Positions 43,371-52,853 of a stretch of 64,000 nt of DNA are shown here, one piece after another. The stretch spans positions 62,001 to 126,000 of the forward strand of contig JAIDXM010000086.1 of NCBI GenBank assembly GCA_029058745.1. Direction: 5' to 3'. The stretch's first letter is position 1; each line of letters starts with the position of its first letter. The position numbers and the translations under genes were made by a program. This stretch comes from Muribaculaceae bacterium (lineage in GTDB: Bacteria > Bacteroidota > Bacteroidia > Bacteroidales > Muribaculaceae). The notes beneath the pieces are model-generated. The model saw only the letters and a list, made by a program, of their open reading frames with translations. It was not told the origin of the DNA and did not search any database.

Positions 43371-45392
43371 TTATTTCTTAATCACTTTCTTTCCATCCAC
43401 AACATAGATTCCGGCGGGAAGCGACTCGAAGTCTCCCTTCATCTCTATGCCATGAATATTGTAGATTTTTCCGGTGAACACGGAGTCAGAGCCTATGGAA
43501 TCGACTCCGCTCTCCCCTTCCTTGACAAGTTCCACAACGTGACGCGTCCTGGAGGTCATGAATGCGCACACTCCGTCGCCGTCGGGAGCCACTACAGCGC
43601 TGTCAACCATAACGGATGTCCCGTTTTCGGGAGTGATTTCCACAAGCGTCGCACCGATGCAGTCAAGGCTCTTGGGGATTGAGGCAAGGCTCTTCACCTT
43701 GTCATACATCACACTCGCGCCACAACCTTCTCCGACAATAAACCTCACTGTGTGAAGGTCGGGATTCTCACCCTCCTTGACAGAGAATACCTTCAACACG
43801 CTCCCGTCTCCGAGCTTCATGCCGGAATAAGCCATGTTGTCGTCGTCATAGCTGAGCTTCCTGCCGTCAAGATATGCCACAATCTCTCTGCCTGACTCTC
43901 CTCCGGCCTTTCCGGTTGAGAATGTCTTGTGGTAGGTCGGGTCGAAATAGATATCCGTATATCCGGCCTTGAGGTACATGTCTGCCACCCCATCCACAGG
44001 GATATGTCCGGCTATATTACCATTCTCTGCATAGAAACGGGCGGCATTTTCCTCCCCTTCATAATAAACCACGGCATGTGTTGTGGCCTCTATCTTTGAC
44101 AATACCACGTACAGCGGTGCGTTCTCTACCGACACACCGGGACTCGCGTTAGTGTAGTCGGGGTCTTCCGGATTGGCGAGTATCGCCTTGTCAACCCAAT
44201 AGCCGGGACGGGCGTCAAAGAAGAATTTCCTTGTCTTGCCGGGAGCGTTGACGATATACTTCTTCGCGGTCCCTCCCTTGATTACAAATGTCTTCCCGTT
44301 GGAATAGGTGAACGTCACATCTTCAGCGACATCCTCCCCTTCTCCGAGAGCGATTTCCTCATCGTCGTCAAAAGCGCCCTTGCGTATCACGAGGCCATCC
44401 CCGTTCACTGCATATATCACTGCCGGCACATCCTCATACACCTTGGCAACGGCATCGAATGTCAGAAGCGTATTCTCCTCTATAGTAAAACGATACACAT
44501 CTCCCTCTGCGGGCACTGTCTCCTCGGTGCCATTCCTGTTGATAGACTTGATGATGAAATCCTCATTGAAATTGAACTGGATTGTCTGGCCCTTCTCCAC
44601 GACAACCTTGCCAGAAGAAAGCAGTTCATCACCGATAAACTCATACATGCTCCGGTTATAAACCGATGTCACACAACCCTCGGAACCCTCGGTGAAAGCC
44701 ACCGACAACTCCACGTCAACCATTTCCGGAGCCTCCTCATAGGCACGGATTTCTATCTTGTCGCCATCAGCCACAGGCAACGACACATATGATCCGGGAT
44801 TAACCGACTCACCGTTTTTCTTGATTGAATAAAGCGACTTGAGATCCTTTGTGGGGCTTATCACAAGCACCTTGTCATAAGCAGTAAGGGCAACCTTCTG
44901 CACGCCGTCCGCGAGCTGGGGCTTGATATAGGTGGAATGTGCAATGTCTGAATTGTCGTTCAAGAAATAGGCCACAACCTTGCGAGCGCCATTCACGACA
45001 TCTATCTCTATTTCACCTTCCTTGCTGAGTTTCTCGGTCACGATGTCATAGACATATCCGTTTTTCGATGAAAAGCAGCTCAACGAACAATACTGTCCTC
45101 CATACTGCTCACCTCCTGAAATTCTCTGCGACACGCCGTTCTGGTCTGTGACAGACTTGATGATATACCCGGCGGCAGGCCTGATGTAGGAAGACCCCTG
45201 CTCTGTAACCACATAACTCGTCGCCGCCCCGTCCATCTCCACAGGTGCGCTCGTGATGCTGCCCACGGCCACAGTCACCGCTCCGGGAGTGTCCCAGCGG
45301 AGAGTGTATGAAAACTCATCCTGTGCCGAAGCCACGAATGTTGCCACAAGGCACATCAAGGCCGACAGCATCCTTAATGTCAGTCGTTTCAT
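43371..45392 (-). CDS. Large secreted protein with type IX-like tail, function unknown
   Basis: A 673-residue protein with signal peptide (MKRLTLRMLSALMCLVATFVASAQ). The mature part is acidic and beta-rich and has repeating segments around ITSAPVEMDG..., YIIKSVTDQNG and FIIKSINRNGTEE, suggesting small repeated beta domains. The C-terminal 45 residues (GKIYNIHGIEMKG, LPAGIYVVDGKKVIKK) match the tail shared by its three neighbours and by type IX secreted proteins. I recognise no enzyme signature. It lies 68 bases before the Ig-repeat gene and 81 bases after the 723-residue protein gene, with hairpins in each gap. Confidence 0.75.
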   Translation of the reverse strand: MKRLTLRMLSALMCLVATFVASAQDEFSYTLRWDTPGAVTVAVGSITSAPVEMDGAATSYVVTEQGSSYIRPAAGYIIKSVTDQNGVSQRISGGEQYGGQYCSLSCFSSKNGYVYDIVTEKLSKEGEIEIDVVNGARKVVAYFLNDNSDIAHSTYIKPQLADGVQKVALTAYDKVLVISPTKDLKSLYSIKKNGESVNPGSYVSLPVADGDKIEIRAYEEAPEMVDVELSVAFTEGSEGCVTSVYNRSMYEFIGDELLSSGKVVVEKGQTIQFNFNEDFIIKSINRNGTEETVPAEGDVYRFTIEENTLLTFDAVAKVYEDVPAVIYAVNGDGLVIRKGAFDDDEEIALGEGEDVAEDVTFTYSNGKTFVIKGGTAKKYIVNAPGKTRKFFFDARPGYWVDKAILANPEDPDYTNASPGVSVENAPLYVVLSKIEATTHAVVYYEGEENAARFYAENGNIAGHIPVDGVADMYLKAGYTDIYFDPTYHKTFSTGKAGGESGREIVAYLDGRKLSYDDDNMAYSGMKLGDGSVLKVFSVKEGENPDLHTVRFIVGEGCGASVMYDKVKSLASIPKSLDCIGATLVEITPENGTSVMVDSAVVAPDGDGVCAFMTSRTRHVVELVKEGESGVDSIGSDSVFTGKIYNIHGIEMKGDFESLPAGIYVVDGKKVIKK

Positions 45393-45414
45393 AATGTTTC
45401 TGTTTTATTTTTCC

Positions 45415-45447
45415 GGAAGGCGTCAGGCGCCATGCCCGACGCCTTCC
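45415..45447 (-). terminator. Hairpin after the 723-residue secreted protein gene
   Basis: GGAAGGCGTC (45415-45424) pairs perfectly with GACGCCTTCC (45438-45447) around a 13-base loop. No T run follows on the minus strand, so the call rests on stem strength and position. Confidence 0.45.
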
Positions 45448-45473
45448 ATTAGTCTTAGTTTTAATTGCAATCG

Positions 45474-47645
45474 TTATTTCACAGCGATTCTCACGCCCTT
45501 TCCGTTGGCATACACCACATAGATGCCGGGGGTTAGACCCCTCACCGACACCCTGTCATTACCGCTGGCCACAAGTGCGCCGTTCACGCCGAACACTTTG
45601 ATTTCATGACCGGCGAGGATGACTGCCGACCCGTCATAGACAAGGTCGCCGGCAACACCGTCGGCTACAGTGCCTACTGACGATTCTGCAAGCAGGGGAA
45701 GAAGGTAAGACTCCATGCATACGTTGTAGTCTGAGTCCCTGTATCCCACCATCATCATCGGCGTGTCGGTATTGAGATAAAGGCTTATGTTCGCGAGTGC
45801 GCCTTTCTCGTCATCCCCCGTGAGCAAAAGAAGCTGACGGCCATCGGGATACTCCGGATTGATAGCCTGTCCTATCACGAGTTCCTCCTTCTTGACATCG
45901 TTCTCATAACCCCTCTTGACAAGAATCATATACTCATGGTAATCGTCGGGCGCGAACAAATGGGGATCGAGTGAGGCATTATCTATGTAACACTGGGCAT
46001 AATGCACATGCTTGCCCATGTTGATGTCGTCAGTGCGTATGAAACCGCCATCCTTGTCAAACCATATCACACGGAGTATGTCGTTGCCATCCTCATCCTG
46101 TGTGGGGGTACGCAACTCTCCGGCATATATATATGTGTCGCCGGAAACAACCCTGTCAATGTTGGATGTCACCCTCTCCGGATCGGAATAGGGGTCAATC
46201 TCAAACTTGTAGCTCTGCTCAAGCACAGTCTTTCCGGAATACAGGTCAACGAAATTGAAGACATAATCCCCTACCACATTCGTAGTGACGAACATCTCCT
46301 GTGGCTCATGGCCGGGAAGGTCCGTCATCGAGATATTAGACTCGGCATAATCGAATATCGACACCTTCTTCACACCCTCAGGGCTGTATATGCTGTAGCA
46401 TTTGATGCTTGAGTCATCATTGCCGGCCTGATAATGCTTGTTGGTGACTATAAGGTCGGCCTTTCCGGTGGCGTCATTAAAGAGAATGTCCTCCCTGTAA
46501 CGGAGATCGCCCACAGCAGTGTATGAGGCGATACACTTATTCACATTCGTATCGAGCCCCGTAGGGATATTGGTTGTCTGCACAAGCTGCAACTCATTCC
46601 CCTCCAATGTATATAGCTCCACCACGAGGTCATTGTCCTCCCTCATCGTTGACTCCTCCAGGAAATTGTAATAAGGGTTAAAGAACGAATCCTCGTAATG
46701 CGAGAACATGAAATAAGGTTTCCCGTTATGGGTGAGCGACATGAAGAACACTGAGTCCTGCTGGTCGCCGGCGACATCGCAAAGGCGGCAACGTTTCTGC
46801 CAAATCTTCGTGAGCTTTCCTGACGCATCCACCTTCCCATACACTTCAAGGCGCAACCCGTAGGATGTCAGGTTCTTCCAATAACCCATCGTATCAGGGT
46901 CACCTGGCTCCGGTTCCCAATCCTCGGGCACCTCCTCGTTGTCATCTTCCATGAACGTAATATAGAACTCCTCCTTCTCCGGAGTGGATGCATTGAGCAC
47001 GTCTCCCACAAGCATATCTATCGACATCACCGGCACATCATATCCGTCTTTCTTTTCCCCTCCTATGCTATAGGCCACAGAATAGTTACGGTTGACAAAA
47101 GCAAGTGTATTTACAGTAAGGCTTATTATAACCTCATATTTGTCATCGTTATTGAAGAAGTTGCGGGTCAACACCGGAAGAATGTCGGAAGCGGCTATAG
47201 CAGTCTCATCCTCCTTGTAAGTCACCTTGTCCTTGATGGTTCCCACCAATTCCATATTGGAGTCATAGATGGTGTATTCGAACTCCCGCATCACTGGCTT
47301 CTTATAGCTTTCGCTAACCTCCACATAGTCATAGACGAAATTGGAAGTATAATACCATAGCTTGCCATCCGGGCCATCCAGATTGCCGATTCCATTGCTC
47401 TTGGGCAGGAAGCGGTCGGGGGTGGCCTGTTCCTCATCCACCACCACATCTCCGGCACGTGTCATCAGTTTTTCGGCGTGTTCCAGCTGAACGGCCCTCA
47501 CTCCCTGGAAAGGAGCCGAAAACTGGCCCTTGTAGCGATAGGCAGAAAGGTCGAACGTCTTGAGATTCACAGGCATCGCATTTACTGCCATCGGCGCAAT
47601 CAACGCTATGGCGGCGGAAAATGCTGTTTTGGTAAATCTTGTCAT
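45474..47645 (-). CDS. Large secreted protein with type IX-like tail, function unknown
   Basis: A 723-residue protein started at MTRFTKTAFSAAIALIAPMAVNA, a good signal peptide; a longer in-frame start exists but would add an unlikely Cys-rich leader. The mature part contains strings such as WYYTSNFVYDYVEV, KPYFMFSHYEDSFF and DYVFNFVDLYSGKT that suggest a beta-propeller-like or other repetitive beta fold. I do not recognise a family. The last 60 residues (EIKVFGVNGALVAS, LTPGIYVVYANGKG) form the type IX-like tail. First of four same-strand secreted genes. A TAATTTTG -7 box lies on the minus strand at 47829-47822, without a well-spaced TTG. Confidence 0.75.
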   Translation of the reverse strand: MTRFTKTAFSAAIALIAPMAVNAMPVNLKTFDLSAYRYKGQFSAPFQGVRAVQLEHAEKLMTRAGDVVVDEEQATPDRFLPKSNGIGNLDGPDGKLWYYTSNFVYDYVEVSESYKKPVMREFEYTIYDSNMELVGTIKDKVTYKEDETAIAASDILPVLTRNFFNNDDKYEVIISLTVNTLAFVNRNYSVAYSIGGEKKDGYDVPVMSIDMLVGDVLNASTPEKEEFYITFMEDDNEEVPEDWEPEPGDPDTMGYWKNLTSYGLRLEVYGKVDASGKLTKIWQKRCRLCDVAGDQQDSVFFMSLTHNGKPYFMFSHYEDSFFNPYYNFLEESTMREDNDLVVELYTLEGNELQLVQTTNIPTGLDTNVNKCIASYTAVGDLRYREDILFNDATGKADLIVTNKHYQAGNDDSSIKCYSIYSPEGVKKVSIFDYAESNISMTDLPGHEPQEMFVTTNVVGDYVFNFVDLYSGKTVLEQSYKFEIDPYSDPERVTSNIDRVVSGDTYIYAGELRTPTQDEDGNDILRVIWFDKDGGFIRTDDINMGKHVHYAQCYIDNASLDPHLFAPDDYHEYMILVKRGYENDVKKEELVIGQAINPEYPDGRQLLLLTGDDEKGALANISLYLNTDTPMMMVGYRDSDYNVCMESYLLPLLAESSVGTVADGVAGDLVYDGSAVILAGHEIKVFGVNGALVASGNDRVSVRGLTPGIYVVYANGKGVRIAVK

Positions 47646-48013
47646 AAGCGTACTATAAAATATTGTTAAGTTGAATAATAAAACAATCATGAAGCAGGTT
47701 CGCCCCATACGGCCCTGACAGGCCTCGAGGCGGCAACAGTAGCACGGCATATGCCAATCCGGGGAGGGAGAGTCCATAAATGGCAATCATGTCCCGAAAT
47801 GCCGTGTCAACTATTACATGCCAAAATTAATATTTTTTTTTTACATTTTGAATACCGCAACACTATTAATTGACTATCATTATTATTACAGATGCCACTT
47901 TCTCTTTTAAAAATAATATTTATATCACTAATTTTCAATATATTACACAACAACAGACAGAACACTGCCACAATGAGATATTTTTTTGCACAATCATCTT
48001 TTTTAATCATATT

Positions 48014-48043
48014 TTGCTGTTAAACCAATTTTTACTAACTTTG
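48014..48043 (+). promoter_or_regulatory. Promoter of the susC-susD operon
   Basis: TTG (48014-48016) and TAACTTTG (48036-48043) are 19 bases apart. The inferred start near 48050 leaves a leader of about 195 bases. The rest of the 47646-48013 gap is AT-rich with no gene seen. Confidence 0.75.
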
Positions 48044-48079
48044 CGTTATCTTTACATAAAAAAATAGTATTTAACAGCC

Positions 48080-48148
48080 ATGCAGGTTAATTGCCGAGAG
48101 GCAAAGACTACAGAAACGGCTGCCGGCGACAGTCTTTTGACCACATAA
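48080..48148 (+). promoter_or_regulatory. Structured leader of susC with alternative hairpins and a 22-codon ORF
   Basis: In the leader TTGCC-GAGA-GGCAA (48091-48104) can form a hairpin. The overlapping AAAGACT (48103-48109) can instead pair with AGTCTTT (48131-48137), which encloses a GC-rich inner part and is followed by a short T run. The two stems share bases 48103-48104. An ATG at 48080 opens a 22-codon frame ending at 48148 that covers both stems. The arrangement resembles a leader attenuator; function is inference. Confidence 0.4.
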
Positions 48149-48245
48149 GACGGATTGATTTTCAAGCCATCTGAGCAAATGATTGCCGATTTTTATTCAA
48201 CCAAACAAAATCAATTAATATTAAATAATTTAACTAATCGAAGCA

Positions 48246-51200
48246 ATGAGAAAACTTTTTCTTATCCTGATGTCGCTGTTAGCGTGCGGACTGTCTGCTC
48301 TCGCCCAGACCGCAACCTACCACGGCACAGTGCTTGACGCTGAAACCAACGAACCACTTATCGGCGTCACGGTTATGCCGATTGGTGGAGGGCAAGGTGT
48401 CGCCACCGATCTCGACGGCAATTTCAAACTCACCGTGCCTAAGTCTGTAAAGCAGGTGAAGGTGAGCTATGTCGGAATGGAGACTGTGACAGTACCCTTG
48501 ACCGACAACATGGTCGTGAAAATGAAAACAGCAGGCACCGACCTCTCCGACCTTGTGGTTATCGGCTACGGTTCTGCCCGTAAACTCGGTTCCGTGGTTG
48601 GCTCCGTGTCGGTGGTCGGCGACAAAGTCCTTGAGAACAGCCCGACAGCCACATTCATCGATGCCCTACAAGGCCAGGTGCCGGGTCTCAATATCTACTC
48701 CAACTCCGGAGACCCCTCTTCTGTTAGCAACTCAGTAAATATTCGCGGTATCAGTTCTCTGAACGCCGGCACAACACCGCTCTATATACTTGACGGTGCA
48801 CCTATCTCACAGCAGATTTTCACCACCCTAAATCCCGACGACATCCAGAACATCACTGTCCTCAAGGATGCCGCGTCAGTGTCGATATATGGTTCACGCG
48901 CCGCGAACGGCGTCATCGTAATCACATCCAAGAAAGGAACTTTCGGAATGACTCCGAAACTCACCGTCCGTGCGAACTACGGATGGTCGCAGATGGTGGA
49001 AGACAACGTTGAGATGATGAACTCTGCCCAGTATATCGAATTCCGCAACAAAATCGGTTCTCCGGTGCCCGATGACGCAAGAGAAGCATGGGAAAAATAC
49101 GGAATCTCAACAAACTGGCGCGATGTGACTTTCGACAGCAGTGCTCCGACATACTCCGTCAACGCGGCCCTCACTGGCGGCGGCGAAATGATGTCCTACT
49201 ACATGTCGCTCGACCATTACGACGCAGAGGGTATCATCACATCCTCCGGTATGCGTCGCGAGACTCTGCGCGTAAACCTGAACGCCAAACTCAACGACTG
49301 GTTCCGCGTTGGCATTCAGTCAAACCTCGGCTATACAAAATATGATACAAATGCCGAAGCATCAGCTTCTGATGGCATTTATACAACCAACCCCATGGTA
49401 TTCGCTCGTATCGCCTACCCTTATGACTCACCCTACTATTACACTATAGGAGATAACGGACAACCTGTATATGGAGACAAGGCGATGAAGCTTCGCTATT
49501 CCGAACTGACATCTCCGGATTTCAATACAAGCATACGCGACACAAAACGTACAAGAGTTACCGCAAACATAAACATGTTTGAACAGATCACTCCGATTCC
49601 GGGTCTGATAATCAAGGCTCAGCAGGCAGTTGACGCTTATGACTACAGACTCAGCAACAAGAATCTCCCATATTACACATTCAGCACTCCTATGGGTAGT
49701 GTTATCGGAAGCGGTCAAGTCGGAGCTCTCAATACTGGCACTTCACAGGAAACGTTTGAACGCTTCTACGCCTGGACATACACAAACACAGCAGAGTATT
49801 CCTTCAATCTGAAAGATATCCACAACTTCATTATCCTGGCAGGCCAGGAATCAATATTCCAACGCACAAACGGTTTCGGTGCATACTCCCAAGGACATAC
49901 CGACCAGAGACTCATGTTGCTCAACCAAGGCACATCCGTCCTTCTTTCCAATTTGTCAGAGAGTATGATAACAACAACTTTCAATTCTTACTTCATCAAA
50001 GCAGAATACAACTTCGACAGCCGATATTTCTTGGAAGCTTCATTCCGTCGCGACGGAAGTTCCAAATTCGCACCCGGACACAGATGGTCTAACTTCTATT
50101 CGTTCGGAGGCATGTGGAACGCAAAGAATGAGAAATTTCTCAACGACGTGACTTGGCTTAACGAGGCCCAGATACATACCAGCTACGGCACCACCGGTAA
50201 CACATCTATCGATGATTATATGTTCTTCGGTTCGGTAAGTGCGTATGCCGCCGGATATGGTCCCGATGATTTATCCTCCGCTACAACAATCTCACGAGCT
50301 CCCAATCATAGTCTGACATGGGAAACAGTTCGCTCCTTCGATTTGGGACTACGCCTGAGATTTATCGACCGCATCTTATTCGAACCCGGATTCTACCACA
50401 AGACCACGAAGGATATGCTAATGAATATACCTTGGAGCTTCACCACTGGATTCTCCGGCGGATGGGGTAATATCGGGTCTATGAATAACACCGGTTTTGA
50501 TTTTAACCTTATTGCAGAAATAATCAAGAGCAAGGACTGGAACTGGACGGTACGTGCGAACTTCAACTACAACCACAACCGAATCACAGAACTCTTCAAC
50601 GGTCGCGACAGCTATACTTTGGCAGGAACTGGCACACGCTATGAAGTTGGGCACTCAGCAGGAGAGTTCTACACGGTGCGTTATCTCGGTGTTGACCCCG
50701 CCGACGGAAAGCAGGTTTGGCTCGACAAGAACGATAACCCTACAAAAGTGTATAATGAGGAGGAAAACGCCGTGATGACAGGGAAAAGCCTCTACGCCCC
50801 TCTTACCGGCGGATTTGGCACAAACCTGTCGTGGAAAGGACTCGCTCTTCAGGTTGATTTCAACTGGGCGGCGAAGAAGTATATGACCAACAACGATGCA
50901 TTCTTCCTCATGAACGCAGCCATGGGTGGCAGCCAGAACCAAGCTGTCGAAATGCTAAACGTATGGACAAAACCGGGTGATGTGACAATCTATCCTAACG
51001 CGACAGAGACAATCCAGTTTGACTCTCGCCTCCTTGAGGATGCATCGTTCCTCCGTCTCAAAGCCCTCACTCTGAGCTATGCGTTGCCTAAGAACATACT
51101 CGATAAAATTAATTTCAATAAAGTACTCCTCCATTTCACAGGACGCAACCTTTGGACACTCACAAAATTCAACGGATACGATCCAGAGCCGCAATACAAC

Positions 51201-51263
51201 GTGATACAATTCCGATACCCCAACACGCGCCAGTATGAATTCGGAATTGAGGTGACAATCTAA
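48246..51263 (+). CDS. SusC/RagA-family TonB-linked outer-membrane transporter
   Basis: A 1005-residue TonB-dependent receptor. Signal peptide 1-20 is followed by a CarboxypepD_reg-like domain (about 23-97; GTVLDAETNEPLIGVTV, GVATDLDGNFKL), the TonB box/plug region (about 105-235; VVIGYGSARKLGSVVGSVSVV, VNIRGISSLN, LYILDGAPI, VLKDAASVSIYGSRAANGV), and a 22-strand barrel to the C-terminus (YEFGIEVTI). It works with the SusD lipoprotein encoded 18 bases downstream to import oligosaccharides or peptides across the outer membrane. No adjacent sensor, sigma/anti-sigma pair or glycan hydrolase was found, so the ligand is unknown. Confidence 0.96.
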   Translation: MRKLFLILMSLLACGLSALAQTATYHGTVLDAETNEPLIGVTVMPIGGGQGVATDLDGNFKLTVPKSVKQVKVSYVGMETVTVPLTDNMVVKMKTAGTDLSDLVVIGYGSARKLGSVVGSVSVVGDKVLENSPTATFIDALQGQVPGLNIYSNSGDPSSVSNSVNIRGISSLNAGTTPLYILDGAPISQQIFTTLNPDDIQNITVLKDAASVSIYGSRAANGVIVITSKKGTFGMTPKLTVRANYGWSQMVEDNVEMMNSAQYIEFRNKIGSPVPDDAREAWEKYGISTNWRDVTFDSSAPTYSVNAALTGGGEMMSYYMSLDHYDAEGIITSSGMRRETLRVNLNAKLNDWFRVGIQSNLGYTKYDTNAEASASDGIYTTNPMVFARIAYPYDSPYYYTIGDNGQPVYGDKAMKLRYSELTSPDFNTSIRDTKRTRVTANINMFEQITPIPGLIIKAQQAVDAYDYRLSNKNLPYYTFSTPMGSVIGSGQVGALNTGTSQETFERFYAWTYTNTAEYSFNLKDIHNFIILAGQESIFQRTNGFGAYSQGHTDQRLMLLNQGTSVLLSNLSESMITTTFNSYFIKAEYNFDSRYFLEASFRRDGSSKFAPGHRWSNFYSFGGMWNAKNEKFLNDVTWLNEAQIHTSYGTTGNTSIDDYMFFGSVSAYAAGYGPDDLSSATTISRAPNHSLTWETVRSFDLGLRLRFIDRILFEPGFYHKTTKDMLMNIPWSFTTGFSGGWGNIGSMNNTGFDFNLIAEIIKSKDWNWTVRANFNYNHNRITELFNGRDSYTLAGTGTRYEVGHSAGEFYTVRYLGVDPADGKQVWLDKNDNPTKVYNEEENAVMTGKSLYAPLTGGFGTNLSWKGLALQVDFNWAAKKYMTNNDAFFLMNAAMGGSQNQAVEMLNVWTKPGDVTIYPNATETIQFDSRLLEDASFLRLKALTLSYALPKNILDKINFNKVLLHFTGRNLWTLTKFNGYDPEPQYNVIQFRYPNTRQYEFGIEVTI

Positions 51264-51281
51264 AATGTTTTGACATCAATT

Positions 51282-52823
51282 ATGAAAAAATTATATTTCT
51301 CCATATTGGCGGCTTCGTCTCTCTTCGCCTCTTGCGACATGAACCAGCTTCCGGTGGGTTCACTCAACGATGAGACCGCCATCATCGACAAACTCGATGC
51401 CCTGAAATACCGCAACGGTATCTACTATACCGTACGCGACATCACAAATTCTGACTATCTCTACGATATGGAGATCCAGGCAGATATGTTCGTGGGGACT
51501 CAGATTAACGACAACCGCCTTGGTGTAATCAGCAGCGGCAATATATATTCAAGCGATCAAGACCTTGAAGGATTATGGGCAGACCCTTATTTCTATATTG
51601 CGGCGGTCAACTATTTCCTCCCGAACGTTGAAAGACTGATTGCCAACGAGGAATACTCAGAAACAGACAGAATCGAGTTGCGCCGCTACCGTGGCGAGGC
51701 GAAATGGGCAAGAGCGTATTATTACTACTACCTCATCGACCATTTCTCGCCGGCTTACGCCCTCTGCAATCCCGATGATGAACTGACTGGAGTACCTATC
51801 GTACTGGAATACAGCCCTTCCGACCGATATGAGACTTATCCGGGACGTTCCTCTCTTAATGAGGTATATAAGGTTATCGACAAGGACCTTGAGGATGCCT
51901 ACATCGACATTGAGGCTTATGAGAAATCCGGCATTAAGAATGCCACAGAAAACCTCGCGCCCAATGCCGCATACCTGAGCACCAACACCGTACTCGCGCT
52001 TCAGGCTCGCCTCGCACTCCTTCGTGAGGACTACGAGACTGCAATTTCCAAGGCTGAGGCTGTAATCGGCAGTGGCAAGTATTCCCTGACCGGAACCACC
52101 AACTACCCCCTGATCTGGACAAAAGACCAGGGCAGCGAGATTATTTTCCGTCCTTACGGCGACCTGGCACAGTCTGCCGCCATACAGTCTATGGGCAGCG
52201 CATGGATCAGCGCCAATCTCGACAAGGCCGACTATGTGGCAACATCCAACGCGCTCGAAATGTATGACGACGACGACATCCGTCTCGAATGGTTCTTCGA
52301 GCCGCGTGCGCTCACCGTCAACGGACAGAGTGTCGTGGCGCCCTGTTTTGTGAAATATCCAGGCAATACATCTCTCAACACGGGTCAAACCAACGATCTG
52401 AAGAACCTTCCGAAACCGTTCCGTCTCAGCGAGATGTATCTCATCGTGGCTGAGGCTGCCGCAATGAGTTCGCAGAACGACAAGGCGAACTCCGCGCTCA
52501 ACGCCATCCGCAAGGCTCGTATCGATGGATATGCAACCGAAAACTACGGTGGACAGACTCTCATCAATGAGGTCCGCAAGGAGCGTGCGCGTGAGCTTAT
52601 CGGGGAAGGGTTCCGTATCAGCGACCTGCGCCGATGGAATCTCGGATTCGCTCGTGAGACAAGCTATACTGAGCTCGAATATGAGGATGTCACAAGCATA
52701 CTCGTCCCCGCAAGTATGAGCGTGTCATATCCGGCGGGCGACCACCGTTTCATCCTCCCCATCCCCACTGCGGAGATACAGGCCAATCCTCAGATTGCCA
52801 ACCAGCAGAACCCGGGATATTGA
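51282..52823 (+). CDS. SusD/RagB-family nutrient-binding lipoprotein
   Basis: A 513-residue surface lipoprotein, started at ATG 51282 (MKKLYFSILAASS). The lipobox LFASC puts the acylated cysteine at residue 18. The TPR-rich SusD fold is indicated by RRYRGEAKWARAYYYYYL, NAAYLSTNTVLALQARLALL and KPFRLSEMYLIVAEAA. The C-terminal VRKERARELIGEGFRISDLR and PIPTAEIQANPQIANQQNPGY are typical of the family. It caps the SusC barrel and captures the ligand. Confidence 0.96.
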   Translation: MKKLYFSILAASSLFASCDMNQLPVGSLNDETAIIDKLDALKYRNGIYYTVRDITNSDYLYDMEIQADMFVGTQINDNRLGVISSGNIYSSDQDLEGLWADPYFYIAAVNYFLPNVERLIANEEYSETDRIELRRYRGEAKWARAYYYYYLIDHFSPAYALCNPDDELTGVPIVLEYSPSDRYETYPGRSSLNEVYKVIDKDLEDAYIDIEAYEKSGIKNATENLAPNAAYLSTNTVLALQARLALLREDYETAISKAEAVIGSGKYSLTGTTNYPLIWTKDQGSEIIFRPYGDLAQSAAIQSMGSAWISANLDKADYVATSNALEMYDDDDIRLEWFFEPRALTVNGQSVVAPCFVKYPGNTSLNTGQTNDLKNLPKPFRLSEMYLIVAEAAAMSSQNDKANSALNAIRKARIDGYATENYGGQTLINEVRKERARELIGEGFRISDLRRWNLGFARETSYTELEYEDVTSILVPASMSVSYPAGDHRFILPIPTAEIQANPQIANQQNPGY

Positions 52824-52853
52824 TTTATTAACCGATTATAATTTCTGACTAAT

